Assembly: GCA_963668585.1 (NCBI GenBank)
Contig: OY764869.1
Coordinates: forward strand, 3,162,001 to 3,226,000
Reading direction: 5' to 3'
From: Bin87 sp963668585
GTDB taxonomy: Bacteria; Chloroflexota; Dehalococcoidia; Lucifugimonadales; UBA3495
Length of the DNA: 64,000 nt
Below, piece after piece: positions 16,672-25,370 of this stretch. The notes below the pieces were generated by a model. It was not told the DNA's origin. It saw only the letters and a program-made list of their open reading frames with translations, and made no database searches. Each line of letters starts with the position of its first letter. The first letter of the stretch is position 1. A program made the translations under genes and the position numbers.

Positions 16672-17973
16672 TCACGAAGCCCGTGCCCGCGCCACAGTTG
16701 GAGCATTTGGCGCGCGGGGCGACGGTCGCGTAATCAGTGGCGTCAAAAACAGCGCCGGCAATGAAATCCCGATGCAAACCAGCGCGTTGAGGGTTATCGA
16801 CCACCGGATGCCGATGACGTCGCCCAGCAGGCCCATGATCAGAACGCCCGGCGGGGTGCCGAGTCCGATGCACAGGCTCATCAGGCCCACCATGCGTCCG
16901 CGCATCTCCGGCGGCGACGACCGCATGGTGATGGTGCTCTGCATTGTGCCGAAGCAGGACAGGCCGATTCCACTGACCACCAACAGGGCGAACGTGGCGG
17001 GATACCACGGGATCCAGGCGAAAACCGTCGACGTCACCATCACCACGAAAGCGCCGGCCGCGAAATAACGGCCGTGGTATCGGATGGTCCCGATCGTGGC
17101 CAGTATGCCCGCCATGACGAGTTGGCCCAGCGCTTCCGACGCCGCCAGAATCCCCACCAATGTTTCGCCGACCTTCAGGTAATCGCGTCCGATCGCGGGC
17201 ACGAACTGCCGCGCCGGAAACGCCATGCCATTGATCATTATGGTGATGAACAGCATCCCGATCAGTTGCCGGTGATTGAACGCTTCGCGAACCACGTCGC
17301 CCAGACTGTTCCAGATCGGCTCCGCGCGCCATTCTCGTTCGACCTTCGGGATCCGGACGCGGATCGCCAGCAGCATCGCGATGGAATGGAAGACGACCAC
17401 CGCCGCGTACGCCCAGACGTACCCCGCGTAATGGGGCCAATAGTAGTTGACATGCTCAATCAGGAATCCACCGGCAAAGGGCCCGAGCATACGCCCCATG
17501 GTCATGCTCATTGAATCGATGGACAGGGCGTTGACCACTCGACGTTCGCCGACGATGTCGTACACGGCGGTACGGCGGGCAGGGTCCTCCAGAGCGCGAC
17601 TCACCCCCTGCAGAAACATCGCACAGAACACATGCCAGGCTGCGATGTATCCGAACAGCAGCAATACAAAAATCGCGATGCCGGCTCCCCATTTGATGGC
17701 CAGCGAACTCACCCAGATCTTCTTACGGTCAAACCGGTCGGCGATTATTCCGGTGAATGGGGAGAAGAAGGGACGCGGGATGTTTTCGAATGCCAGGACC
17801 AGTCCCAGCATCAGCGCTCGATCGGTCAGGGAATAAACGAGGACGCTGGTGACCAGCAGTTCCATCCAGCGAGTTACCTCGACGACGTTCACTACATACC
17901 AGATAGCCCTGAAACGAGGGTTCCGCAGAACCTCCATCATGGGTGAAACCGGACGGCCGGCGGGTATTGCCAA
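16672..17973 (-). CDS. major facilitator superfamily transporter (EntS-like)
   Basis: A 433-residue integral membrane protein with about twelve hydrophobic segments. The MFS loop 2-3 signature is FFSPFTGIIADRFDRKKIW near residue 68, and RALEDPARRTAVYDIVG lies in the region typical of the MFS_3/EntS family. Such transporters export siderophores, drugs or other small molecules by proton antiport; the substrate is unknown. The start is TTG at 17973 with GAGAGG 5 bases upstream. It lies upstream of and parallel to nth, separated by the nth promoter region. Confidence 0.8.
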   Translation of the reverse strand: MAIPAGRPVSPMMEVLRNPRFRAIWYVVNVVEVTRWMELLVTSVLVYSLTDRALMLGLVLAFENIPRPFFSPFTGIIADRFDRKKIWVSSLAIKWGAGIAIFVLLLFGYIAAWHVFCAMFLQGVSRALEDPARRTAVYDIVGERRVVNALSIDSMSMTMGRMLGPFAGGFLIEHVNYYWPHYAGYVWAYAAVVVFHSIAMLLAIRVRIPKVEREWRAEPIWNSLGDVVREAFNHRQLIGMLFITIMINGMAFPARQFVPAIGRDYLKVGETLVGILAASEALGQLVMAGILATIGTIRYHGRYFAAGAFVVMVTSTVFAWIPWYPATFALLVVSGIGLSCFGTMQSTITMRSSPPEMRGRMVGLMSLCIGLGTPPGVLIMGLLGDVIGIRWSITLNALVCIGISLPALFLTPLITRPSPRAPNAPTVARARAS

Positions 17974-18302
17974 CGAAACCTCTCTGATCGGCGGTCAATG
18001 CAGCCGGCGCATCGTGGATTTTACACCCCCGTAACACGGCTGCGCCTGTTTTCGCGCTACCGGATTGTTCGGGTTAGCCGGTTTGGAACGCCAGCGATTG
18101 CGACCGGAACCCGCTCCATCGGGCGGTCGCAGGGAAGAACCGGCGCCGTTGGCCGCCGTCCGACTCCAGGCCCACCCGATCCAAAATGCCGGCGCTGCAT
18201 TTAACGCCGAACCCCTGCAACGGCGCTTCGGCCCTGCGGTATAATGAGGCCGTTGATGGCGGGAGGAACGGGGAGATATCTGAATCGCCGGGAGCCCATG
18301 CT
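17974..18302. other. intergenic region between divergent MFS and sulfotransferase genes
   Basis: No convincing gene is visible in these 329 bases. A TATAAT (18240-18245) about 57 bases before the sulfotransferase start is the only good -10 element, and it has no clear -35. A possible upstream extension of the sulfotransferase to 18186 would span this -10 and is not favoured. Confidence 0.5.
18240..18245 (+). promoter_or_regulatory. -10 element TATAAT for sulfotransferase
   Basis: A consensus TATAAT preceded by TGCGG. No -35 hexamer matches at the usual spacing, so this is a partial promoter call. Confidence 0.35.
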
Positions 18303-19550
18303 ATGGCGAGTTCCAGACTGACCAACGATCGACAGGAAGCGCGCGAGGGCCGGGCGTCAGGGCGCAGCGGATACAATCCGGCAACGAGGGCGAGCGCGGC
18401 TTCCGGGTTCAGCACGGGGTTCAACAGCTTTTTGTCCACGGGCCGCCTGTCGCTGGCCCTACGCCTTGGGCTGCGGTACGGCGTGGACCGCCGGTTCATT
18501 TCCAGATACCTGGGAATCCTGGCTACCGACGTAGCATTCGCTCCGTTCCGATTCTGGCAGAGCGCGGCGTACGGTCGGCGCATCAGCAAAACCGAAATCC
18601 ACCCCGAACCGATATTCCTCCTTGGCTTCTGGCGTTCCGGCACCACGTTGCTGCACAACCTGTTTGCCTGCGACCCACAGTGGGGTTTCGTGAACACATA
18701 CCAGGCCGCCCTGCCCGACCTGTTTCTGGCCGGCCAGCGGCGGCTGCGCAGGAAGCTTGAATCCGCGCTGCCGGAGAACCGGGGCATCGACAACATACCC
18801 GTAGATTTCGCCATGCCGCAGGAGGAAGAAATCGCGCTGATGTGCGCCAGCGGTCTCAGCCCCTACGTGTCGCTCAATTTCCCGCGCACCGCAAACGAGA
18901 CTCTTGAGTACCTGTTCATGGGCGACGGCGTTGACCAGCGTATCCGCGAGCGATGGCGCCTTGAATACACCAAACTGCTCAAAGCGGCATCCCTGCACAT
19001 GGAAGGCAAACCGTTGGTTTTGAAATCCCCGTCCAACACCAGCCGGATTGCCGAGTTGCTGGACCTTTTCCCGGACGCCAGGTTCGTGTACATCCAGCGC
19101 AATCCCTACGATACCGTGCGTTCGTACATGCACCTGCTCAGGCTGATGAACGGCTGGCACGCGCTGCAGAGCATCGACTTCGAGGAACTGTTGCAGCGTC
19201 AGATCAGAATCTACAGGCGAATGGCGGAAGCCTATCTGGAACAGCGGAAGTCGATACCGGATGGCAGGCTGATTGAAATCCGCTACGAAGAACTGGAACA
19301 GGACAAGATCGGCCACATGGGACTGATTTACGACGCGCTTAGCCTGGACGGGTATGATGCGTTCGCCCCGCAACTGGCCGAGTACGTTGATTCCATTGCC
19401 GATTTCCAGAAGAACCCGGCACACCTGAGCGAGCAGGTGATTCGTCTGGTCAACGAGCACGTTCCGTTCCTCGTTGACGAGTATGGTTACGACTTCATGG
19501 AAACCGCGCACGGAGAAGAACCGATCGGTCGTGATAATATCGGAACGTAG
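18303..19550 (+). CDS. sulfotransferase family protein
   Basis: A 415-residue PAPS-dependent sulfotransferase-fold protein. The 5'-phosphosulfate loop is GFWRSGTTLLHNLFACD near residue 108 and the 3'-phosphate motif is FVYIQRNPYDTVRSYM near residue 262. LVLKSPSNTSRI and IRYEELEQDKIGHM are further family landmarks. Members transfer sulfate from PAPS to hydroxyls or amines of small molecules or glycans. The ATG at 18303 has GGAG 8 bases upstream. A Ser/Arg-rich N terminus of about 60 residues precedes the domain. It is followed by an esterase-like hydrolase 22 bp downstream, so the two may form a unit. Confidence 0.85.
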   Translation: MASSRLTNDRQEAREGRASGRSGYNPATRASAASGFSTGFNSFLSTGRLSLALRLGLRYGVDRRFISRYLGILATDVAFAPFRFWQSAAYGRRISKTEIHPEPIFLLGFWRSGTTLLHNLFACDPQWGFVNTYQAALPDLFLAGQRRLRRKLESALPENRGIDNIPVDFAMPQEEEIALMCASGLSPYVSLNFPRTANETLEYLFMGDGVDQRIRERWRLEYTKLLKAASLHMEGKPLVLKSPSNTSRIAELLDLFPDARFVYIQRNPYDTVRSYMHLLRLMNGWHALQSIDFEELLQRQIRIYRRMAEAYLEQRKSIPDGRLIEIRYEELEQDKIGHMGLIYDALSLDGYDAFAPQLAEYVDSIADFQKNPAHLSEQVIRLVNEHVPFLVDEYGYDFMETAHGEEPIGRDNIGT

Positions 19551-19572
19551 ATGAAGCTATGGGAGGTTGGAA

Positions 19573-20457
19573 ATGGACCAGGCAGTCAGCGATTTCTGGG
19601 CGGCGACTCGTTCGATTCTGGATGAAACGCCGGTTGACGCGACACTCGAAGAATGTCCTGAGCGCAGCGGCCGAGAGTACGATACGTGGACCGTCTCGCT
19701 GAGCAGTTACGGAGGCCAGCGCCTGCGCGCGTTTTACACTGCCCCCAAGCACGCCTCAGCCTCGGGCAAATTCCCGGCGATGCTCGCGGTGCCCGGCTAC
19801 GGAGGGGGCAAGGACATTCCCTACCATGTGGTGATGCACGGAATCGCCGTGCTGACCCTGTTCCCCAGGGCCCAGGGCGAAAGCATCCCGGAATGGGACC
19901 TGCCCGAAGGGACCAACAAGCTCACCTACAACGTGACCGACCGGGACACGTACTACTACCGCGCGGCGTACATGGACTGCGTCAGAGGCATGGACTTCCT
20001 GGCGGAACGCGACGAGGTGGACACCGACCGCATCGGTATGTGGAGCCGTAGCCAGGGTGGCGGTTTCACGCTGACAACGGCGGCGCTGGATCACAGGCTG
20101 GCCGCAGCCGTCGCTGAACAACCGTTCATGTGCAACTACCCGGTGGCCATCGACATCGAAACCCGGCCCTACGACGAACTGAGCAACTACGTCCGGAAGC
20201 ACCCCGAACAGCGGCAGCAGATGTTGGATACGCTGGCGTATTTCGACGGCCTCACGCTGGCCGACGCCATCGAGTGCCCGATCCTGGTCGATGTCGGCAT
20301 GGCCGACACCACCTGCCCGCCCGACACCATCATGCCTGTTTTCGAACGCATCAGGTCGCACAAGTCGCTGCTGGTGTACCCGGACCTGCCGCACAGTCCC
20401 TGCGCCGATTTCAATGTTCACGCCATGAACTGGCTGAAGCGCTACCTGGGCGCCTGA
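19573..20457 (+). CDS. acetyl xylan esterase/cephalosporin deacetylase-like hydrolase
   Basis: A 294-residue alpha/beta hydrolase of the AXE1 type. The nucleophile serine is S160 in WSRSQGGGF, the acid is likely the aspartate of DVGMADTTCPPD (about 245), and the histidine is in PDLPHSPCADF (about 275). RVRxxG-like and PGYGGGKDIPY segments form the oxyanion side. AXE1 enzymes remove acetyl groups from sugars and drugs; the physiological ester here is unknown. The ATG at 19573 has GGGAGG 6 bases upstream. It lies between a sulfotransferase and an HpaB-type hydroxylase in the same direction. Confidence 0.82.
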   Translation: MDQAVSDFWAATRSILDETPVDATLEECPERSGREYDTWTVSLSSYGGQRLRAFYTAPKHASASGKFPAMLAVPGYGGGKDIPYHVVMHGIAVLTLFPRAQGESIPEWDLPEGTNKLTYNVTDRDTYYYRAAYMDCVRGMDFLAERDEVDTDRIGMWSRSQGGGFTLTTAALDHRLAAAVAEQPFMCNYPVAIDIETRPYDELSNYVRKHPEQRQQMLDTLAYFDGLTLADAIECPILVDVGMADTTCPPDTIMPVFERIRSHKSLLVYPDLPHSPCADFNVHAMNWLKRYLGA

Positions 20458-20524
20458 CAGCCCACCCATACTCAGCTCCAGTCCATATCAAACCTGATCC
20501 GGGATAACTCAAAGGAGTCGCATC

Positions 20525-21982
20525 ATGGGTGTCAGAACCGGGGCCGAATATCTGGCCGGCCTCAGGGATCAGCCACGCGAAATCTGGCTGGACGGCCGGC
20601 GGATCGAAGACGTCACCGATTTCCCCGGACTGTCCAACGGGGCCAGTTCCATCGCGGCGCTGTATGACATGCAGGGCGATGGACCCTCCGGTCCGCCGAT
20701 GACCTATACGTCGCCATCCACGGGCGACCAGGTTGGCCTGTCGTTCATCATCCCCAAGTCCGCAGAAGACCTGGCCAGGCGCCGAATGATGATGTCCAAC
20801 TGGGCCCACGCCAGCTACGGAATGATGGGCCGGACTCCGGATTTCCTCAACGTGACCATCATGGCCATGGCGGCCGCCGGAGATTTCTTCGGGGACAACC
20901 GGCCGGAGTTCAAGCAGAACGTCATCAACTACTACGAATTTGCCCGCGAAAATGACATCTGCATGACCCATACGCTGGTGAACCTGCAACGGAACCGCGC
21001 GCCGTCGGCCACGTCCATGAACTACAGCACCGACGTGGCGCTGCACGTGGTGAAGGAAACAGACGCGGGCCTGGTGATCCGGGGACCACGCGTGCTCGCT
21101 ACACTCGGCCCATTGTCCGACGAGATCATGGTGTACCCAACCCGCTCTCACCTGCTGGCCCGGGATGAGGATGCCCACAAGTACGCGTTCGCCTTCGCAG
21201 TGCCGTGCGGAATCGACGGCCTGAAGTTCATCTGTCGCGAAAGTTTCGACCTGAACAAATCGCATTTCGATCACCCACTCGGCTCCCGGTTCGAGGAGAT
21301 GGACGCCATCGTATATTTCGACGACGTGCTCGTTCCCTGGGAGCGCGTGTTCATGTACGGCGACCGGCACAAGTGCAACAACATGTCCAACGCCACCGGA
21401 CAGTACGTGCATACCGGCCACCAGGTGGTCACCAAAAACGTCGCCAAATGTGAGTTCGTTGCCGGCATCGCCAGCCTCATGGTGGAGACCCTCGGCAACG
21501 GTGACATACCCCAGGTGCAGGGACTAGTGGCGGAGTTGGTGGAGAACCTCGAGATCACCAAGGCGTTGCTGACGCAGTCTGAGGTGAACGCGGCCATCGA
21601 CGATTGGGGCGTCATGCTGCCCGACCGGGTGCCGCTCAACGTGGCGCGCAACCTGTTCATCAAGATGTACCCGCGCATGGCCGAAATAATCCAGTTGCTG
21701 GGGTCCAGCAGCCTGATGGCGTTGCCATCTGAGGAGGATTTCGGTGGGCCGATGGGCGAGGTGCTGGACACTTACCTGGACACCGACACCGCCACGGCGC
21801 GAGAGCGCGTGAGGCTGTTCCGGCTTGCCTGGGACACGGCGTGCAGTTCTTTTGGCGGCAGGCAGGTGCTGTACGAACGCTATTTCCAGGGAGACTGGAT
21901 GCGAAACGCCGCGTTGCTGCTCAGCATCTATGACCGTGAGCCGTTGATGGATCAGGTGCGCGAGTTCCTGGAACGGGACTGA
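20525..21982 (+). CDS. 4-hydroxyphenylacetate 3-hydroxylase (HpaB/PvcC) family monooxygenase
   Basis: A 485-residue FADH2-dependent aromatic hydroxylase-family protein. It has the N-terminal pattern RTGAEYLAGLRDQPREIWLDG, the mid-region MTHTLVNLQRNRAP and ARVLATLGPLSDE-like substrate loop, and VYFDDVLVPWERVFMYGD, which resembles the acyl-CoA dehydrogenase-fold core. Related proteins ortho-hydroxylate phenols or act as 4-hydroxybutyryl-CoA dehydratases; the four Cys/His ligands of the latter are not evident. No flavin reductase partner (HpaC) is in the window. AAAGGAG lies upstream of the ATG at 20525. A strong terminator follows. Confidence 0.87.
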   Translation: MGVRTGAEYLAGLRDQPREIWLDGRRIEDVTDFPGLSNGASSIAALYDMQGDGPSGPPMTYTSPSTGDQVGLSFIIPKSAEDLARRRMMMSNWAHASYGMMGRTPDFLNVTIMAMAAAGDFFGDNRPEFKQNVINYYEFARENDICMTHTLVNLQRNRAPSATSMNYSTDVALHVVKETDAGLVIRGPRVLATLGPLSDEIMVYPTRSHLLARDEDAHKYAFAFAVPCGIDGLKFICRESFDLNKSHFDHPLGSRFEEMDAIVYFDDVLVPWERVFMYGDRHKCNNMSNATGQYVHTGHQVVTKNVAKCEFVAGIASLMVETLGNGDIPQVQGLVAELVENLEITKALLTQSEVNAAIDDWGVMLPDRVPLNVARNLFIKMYPRMAEIIQLLGSSSLMALPSEEDFGGPMGEVLDTYLDTDTATARERVRLFRLAWDTACSSFGGRQVLYERYFQGDWMRNAALLLSIYDREPLMDQVREFLERD

Positions 21983-22013
21983 CGAACCCCATATCCTGAC
22001 CGGGCCATGACGT

Positions 22014-22044
22014 AGGGGCGGGTTTGAAACCCGCCCCTGTTTTT
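22014..22044. terminator. terminator between HpaB-type gene and pstS
   Basis: An 11-bp stem AGGGGCGGGTT/AACCCGCCCCT with a 3-base loop is followed by GTTTTTG on the plus strand. It serves the hydroxylase gene and possibly also the convergent pstS. The stem sequence recurs in a hairpin at 48578-48606. Confidence 0.82.
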
Positions 22045-22066
22045 GACCGAATGCTACCCTGCTAAA

Positions 22067-23209
22067 TCACTTCATCAGCCCTTCGGTAACCGCTCCCTTG
22101 AAGGCGTTTTCGCCGCCGAAAACCGTGCCGGTGGATCCGGCATTGAACTTCGCCAGGGCGAGGTCATACACTTCCTGCGGGAACGGGACATACCCAACGG
22201 ACGTGGCCAACTGCTGGCCGTTGTCGCCCAGGTAGTACCGCACGAATTCTGCGATGTGCTGTTCCCGCGCCGCATCCGCCCGCACATAGATGAACAGCGG
22301 CCGGCTGAGCGGGGCATAGGATCCGTCGTTGATCGCGTCGCTCGTCGGCGTGATGCAACCGTTGCCGCCGTCAACAGGCACGGCCTTCAATTTGTCCTGG
22401 TTCTCCACGTAATAGGCATATCCGAAGTAGCCCAGGCTGTATTTGTCCCCGGAGATGCCCTGCACCAGCACGTTGTCATCTTCGGACGCCACGAAATCGC
22501 CCCGCGACACGCCGCCGTCGCCGTTGATCGCCTCGGTGAAATAATCGAACGTACCAGAGTCAACACCCGGCGCGTATAGCTTGATCTCTTCGTTGGGGAA
22601 CTCGGGGTCAACCTGGTCCCACGTCATCACGACGCCCTCGGACTCCGGCTTCCAGATCATGTTGAGTTGGTCCACCGTCAGGCATTCCACGAAATCGTTG
22701 CTCGGGTTCACCAGGACGGACAACCCGTCGATCGCGACCGGTATCTCGATGTACTCGATGCCCGCCGCTGCGCACAGGTCAATTTCCTTTTGCGTGATCG
22801 GCCGCGACGCATTCGAGATCACGGTTTCGTCGGTGCAGAATTTTTTGAATCCGCCGCCGGTCCCGGAGATCCCAACCACCGCTCGGACGCTGCCTCCGGC
22901 CAGGTCGCCGAACTCTTCGGCCACGGCCTCGGTGATCGGAAAAACGGTCGAAGATCCGTCAATCGGTATGTCACCCGACAGCGATGCGTACATGCTGGAA
23001 TCGACCGCCTTGCCGGTCTGCCCCGCGGTGGAACCGGCGGAGGTGGCCGAACCGTCGCCAGACGTTGTGGAGCCGCCGGTATTGGCAGGCGCATCGGCCG
23101 AGGGACTGCAAGCCGCCGACACGAGAACGAATGCACAGGCCGCTGCCGTCACCGCTATCAGCAGCCTCACCGGCCAGCTTTTGATAGTGTCCAAATTGGG
23201 GGAACTCAT
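22067..23209 (-). CDS. pstS: phosphate ABC transporter substrate-binding lipoprotein, PstS-like
   Basis: A 380-residue secreted phosphate-binding protein. The N terminus has a hydrophobic signal (LLIAVTAAACAFVLVSAACS) ending in a weak lipobox, so membrane anchoring after Cys is likely. A Ser/Thr/Gly-rich linker follows. The phosphate-binding motif is DGSSTVFPITEAVAEEF, with SGTGGGFKKFC and ISNASRPI, and VDSGTFDYFTEAI further on, all typical of PstS. The ATG at 23209 has GAGGAGG upstream; a longer frame to 23392 is not supported. No pstC, pstA, pstB or phoU gene follows, so the gene stands alone here. Confidence 0.9.
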   Translation of the reverse strand: MSSPNLDTIKSWPVRLLIAVTAAACAFVLVSAACSPSADAPANTGGSTTSGDGSATSAGSTAGQTGKAVDSSMYASLSGDIPIDGSSTVFPITEAVAEEFGDLAGGSVRAVVGISGTGGGFKKFCTDETVISNASRPITQKEIDLCAAAGIEYIEIPVAIDGLSVLVNPSNDFVECLTVDQLNMIWKPESEGVVMTWDQVDPEFPNEEIKLYAPGVDSGTFDYFTEAINGDGGVSRGDFVASEDDNVLVQGISGDKYSLGYFGYAYYVENQDKLKAVPVDGGNGCITPTSDAINDGSYAPLSRPLFIYVRADAAREQHIAEFVRYYLGDNGQQLATSVGYVPFPQEVYDLALAKFNAGSTGTVFGGENAFKGAVTEGLMK

Positions 23210-23749
23210 CGATCCTCCTCGAATCGTTGATCTGGTCGCAGTCTTTGCGCTAATGGTTCCAGTTGTCAGCGCCTGTTCGGGCAGCCGCGCTTGACCGGGC
23301 GGGAAGGGCCGGCATCGTTCGATTGGCGTCATTCGGGGGCAGAGCGGGCATTTGAATTCGGGCGTTGATTGGGCGGCCGACAAATCCGTCAAAGTTGGAG
23401 CGAAGGCAAACGCGAGCGGAGGGTGGAAACTCCACTTGGGTCGGGGGAGAAGCAGACCGAGACCCGGGCGACAATGGCCTCCACAAAATTAACCAGCAAT
23501 TGCCATGACAGCGTCTTTTCGATTCCGACGCCCGGCCTGCGCGGGAACAAAAAAATTACGGGGCATAGCATCCCCGTAAAACGTGTCGCCGAGCGCCCGG
23601 TGGCGCCATATACGGCAGGTGCGGCGATTCCAGTGGCCGCGCCCGCCGCCGTGGGTACCGGAGGGAGACAATTGGCCACGACCTTCGGCCAGCGACGCGC
23701 GGGCCCGGCGCCGGTTTGTGCTTCGCGCAGCGCCGTGAGCAGCATGGTG
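23210..23749. other. intergenic region upstream of pstS
   Basis: These 540 bases show no supportable gene. A minus-strand open frame at 23389-23745 lacks a ribosome-binding site and has no family features. The region contains a terminator for the Xaa-Pro aminopeptidase gene and must hold the pstS promoter, for which I see no good match or clear Pho-box. Confidence 0.5.
23549..23579 (-). terminator. terminator downstream of Xaa-Pro aminopeptidase
   Basis: An 8-bp stem TTACGGGG/CCCCGTAA with an 8-base loop is followed on the minus strand by seven T residues (A-run 23549-23555). It lies about 170 bp past the aminopeptidase stop. Confidence 0.75.
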
Positions 23750-25078
23750 TCAGCGGGAATCCCTGACTATGGCTTCCAGTTCATCGGGGAGTTTGGGAAT
23801 GCCGCCCGACAGGACGCGGCAACCGTCTTCGGTTACCAGCACGTCGTCCTCGATACGGATCCCGATTCCCCGGTAGGCTTCGGGAGCGCCCTTCGCCTGT
23901 GGGCCGAAGTAAAGGCCCGGCTCTACGGTCAGAACCATGCCGGGGCGCAAACGAATTTGGCCCCTGTCGTCGCGGTACGCTCCACAGTCATGCACGTCCA
24001 ATCCCAGCCAGTGGGACGTGGCGTGCATGTAGTAATCGCGGTAACCGGCGTCGTTCAGAATCTGCTCTACATCGCCGCTCATGATGCCCAGATCCACAAG
24101 CCCCTGAATCAGGGTACGGGTGGCAACACGGTGAACGTCGTCGAACCCGACGCCGGGCTTCACGGAGGCGATGGCTTTCTCCTGGGCGTCCAGAACGATC
24201 TCGTATGTCGCCCGCTGCGCCGGTGTGAACTCGCCGGACACGGGCCACGTGCGGGTGACATCTGCGGTGTAGTATCCGTATTCGGCGCCCGCGTCGATCA
24301 GGAGCAGATCCTCAGGTCCCAGCGCTTCCTCGTTACGGATGTAGTGCAAAACGCACGCGTTGGCTCCGCCTGCCACGATGGATGGGTACCCGTTGCGCGG
24401 TGAACCCAAATGGCGGAAGGGACGCTCCAGGGCGGCCTGAACTTCGTACTCCGTGACACCGGGCGCGGCGGTCCGCATGGCGGCGTCAAAGCCCTCTGCA
24501 GTTATGTCTATGGCGCGCTGCAGCAGCGCGATCTCATCGTCGGATTTGAACTGCCGCATGGACTCGATCTGAGCGGTCGGATCCTCGATCCGCCGCACAC
24601 TCTTTGCGCCCCGTTGGGCCATGCGCCGGCGCTGCTTGATCAGGTTGGAAATGATGCCATCCACATGATCGTCGCTGCCCAGGGCGTAATATATGGTCTC
24701 GGAATCTGCCAAAAGTCTGGGCAACTGTGTCTCCAGTTGTTCCAGTGGATAGGCAGCGTTGGCGCCCAGCGAACCCACGGCGCCGCGGACGCCGGCCCGC
24801 CGGCCAACCCAGATTTCGAACGTCGGGTCGTAAGGCCGCACGAACAACGTATAGGGAGTGCGCGACCCGGGGCGCAGAACCGCCACGGCGTCGGGTTCCT
24901 CGAATCCGGTCAGATACCAGAAGGAGGACTGCTGGCGGTATTGGTGATCAACGTCGTTGTTGCGTGGCGAATCGTGCCCCGCCGCGATGACGATCGCTCC
25001 GCCAGTCATGGATTCCATCAGCCGGCGGCGACGGGAACGGAACTCGTTAGGGGACGTTGCCAATGGGTCATCGCTCAT
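23750..25078 (-). CDS. pepP: Xaa-Pro aminopeptidase (aminopeptidase P family, M24B)
   Basis: A 442-residue metallopeptidase releasing N-terminal residues before proline. The N-terminal creatinase-like domain (about 1-170) has QYRQQSSFWYLTGFEEPDAV. The catalytic pita-bread domain carries the dinuclear Mn ligands: two Asp in LIDAGAEYGYYTADVTRTW, His in HATSHWLGLDVHD, and Glu in MVLTVEPGLYFG and IRIEDDVLVTEDG. The order and length match AMPP. The ATG at 25078 is preferred over a GTG at 25105, though its ribosome-binding site is weak. A promoter lies at 25124-25153, close to the divergent purA promoter. Confidence 0.93.
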   Translation of the reverse strand: MSDDPLATSPNEFRSRRRRLMESMTGGAIVIAAGHDSPRNNDVDHQYRQQSSFWYLTGFEEPDAVAVLRPGSRTPYTLFVRPYDPTFEIWVGRRAGVRGAVGSLGANAAYPLEQLETQLPRLLADSETIYYALGSDDHVDGIISNLIKQRRRMAQRGAKSVRRIEDPTAQIESMRQFKSDDEIALLQRAIDITAEGFDAAMRTAAPGVTEYEVQAALERPFRHLGSPRNGYPSIVAGGANACVLHYIRNEEALGPEDLLLIDAGAEYGYYTADVTRTWPVSGEFTPAQRATYEIVLDAQEKAIASVKPGVGFDDVHRVATRTLIQGLVDLGIMSGDVEQILNDAGYRDYYMHATSHWLGLDVHDCGAYRDDRGQIRLRPGMVLTVEPGLYFGPQAKGAPEAYRGIGIRIEDDVLVTEDGCRVLSGGIPKLPDELEAIVRDSR

Positions 25079-25123
25079 CTGTAAGATCCCAAGCAAATTG
25101 TGCACAGATTTCGACCGCCGCCG

Positions 25124-25153
25124 ATTATATCAGTGGGCCGCGTCACATCGCAA
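25124..25153 (-). promoter_or_regulatory. promoter for pepP, TTGCGA-18-TATAAT, extended -10
   Basis: Minus-strand TTGCGA (25153-25148), an 18-base spacer, and TATAAT (25129-25124) preceded by TGA. The core TGATATAATCG is identical to that of the divergent purA promoter. Confidence 0.6.
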
Positions 25154-25251
25154 TACTGCGGTGCCCCGACCGAAACGTAATCCGCTGTCTCGCGACGATT
25201 TCCCTTCACGCGAGGGCGTCGCTTTGGGTTGTATCCCCGAATAATGGATTC

Positions 25252-25260
25252 TGATATAAT
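25252..25260 (+). promoter_or_regulatory. extended -10 promoter for purA (TGATATAAT)
   Basis: A consensus TATAAT at 25255-25260 preceded by TGA. The best -35-like hexamer, TTGTAT (25229-25234), is 20 bases away, so recognition probably relies on the extended -10. The leader before the ATG at 25371 would be about 100 bases. Confidence 0.55.
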
Positions 25261-25370
25261 CGTCGCGCAACCGTGACAGCGTTAAATGTTCGCATGCGAC
25301 CTGCCGCCGCAGTCTAGCGTCTGCGGGGGCGATTTTTCGGTTAGTTCATAGAATTGGGGAGCAGAGTGCA

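Noticed and set aside
20525..21982. 4-hydroxybutyryl-CoA dehydratase identity for the HpaB-family protein
   Set aside because: The Cys/His cluster ligands expected for that Fe-S enzyme are not visible, so the hydroxylase-family call was kept.
23389..23745. 118-residue minus-strand open frame in the gap before pstS
   Set aside because: It spans the aminopeptidase terminator, lacks a ribosome-binding site and shows no recognisable motif.
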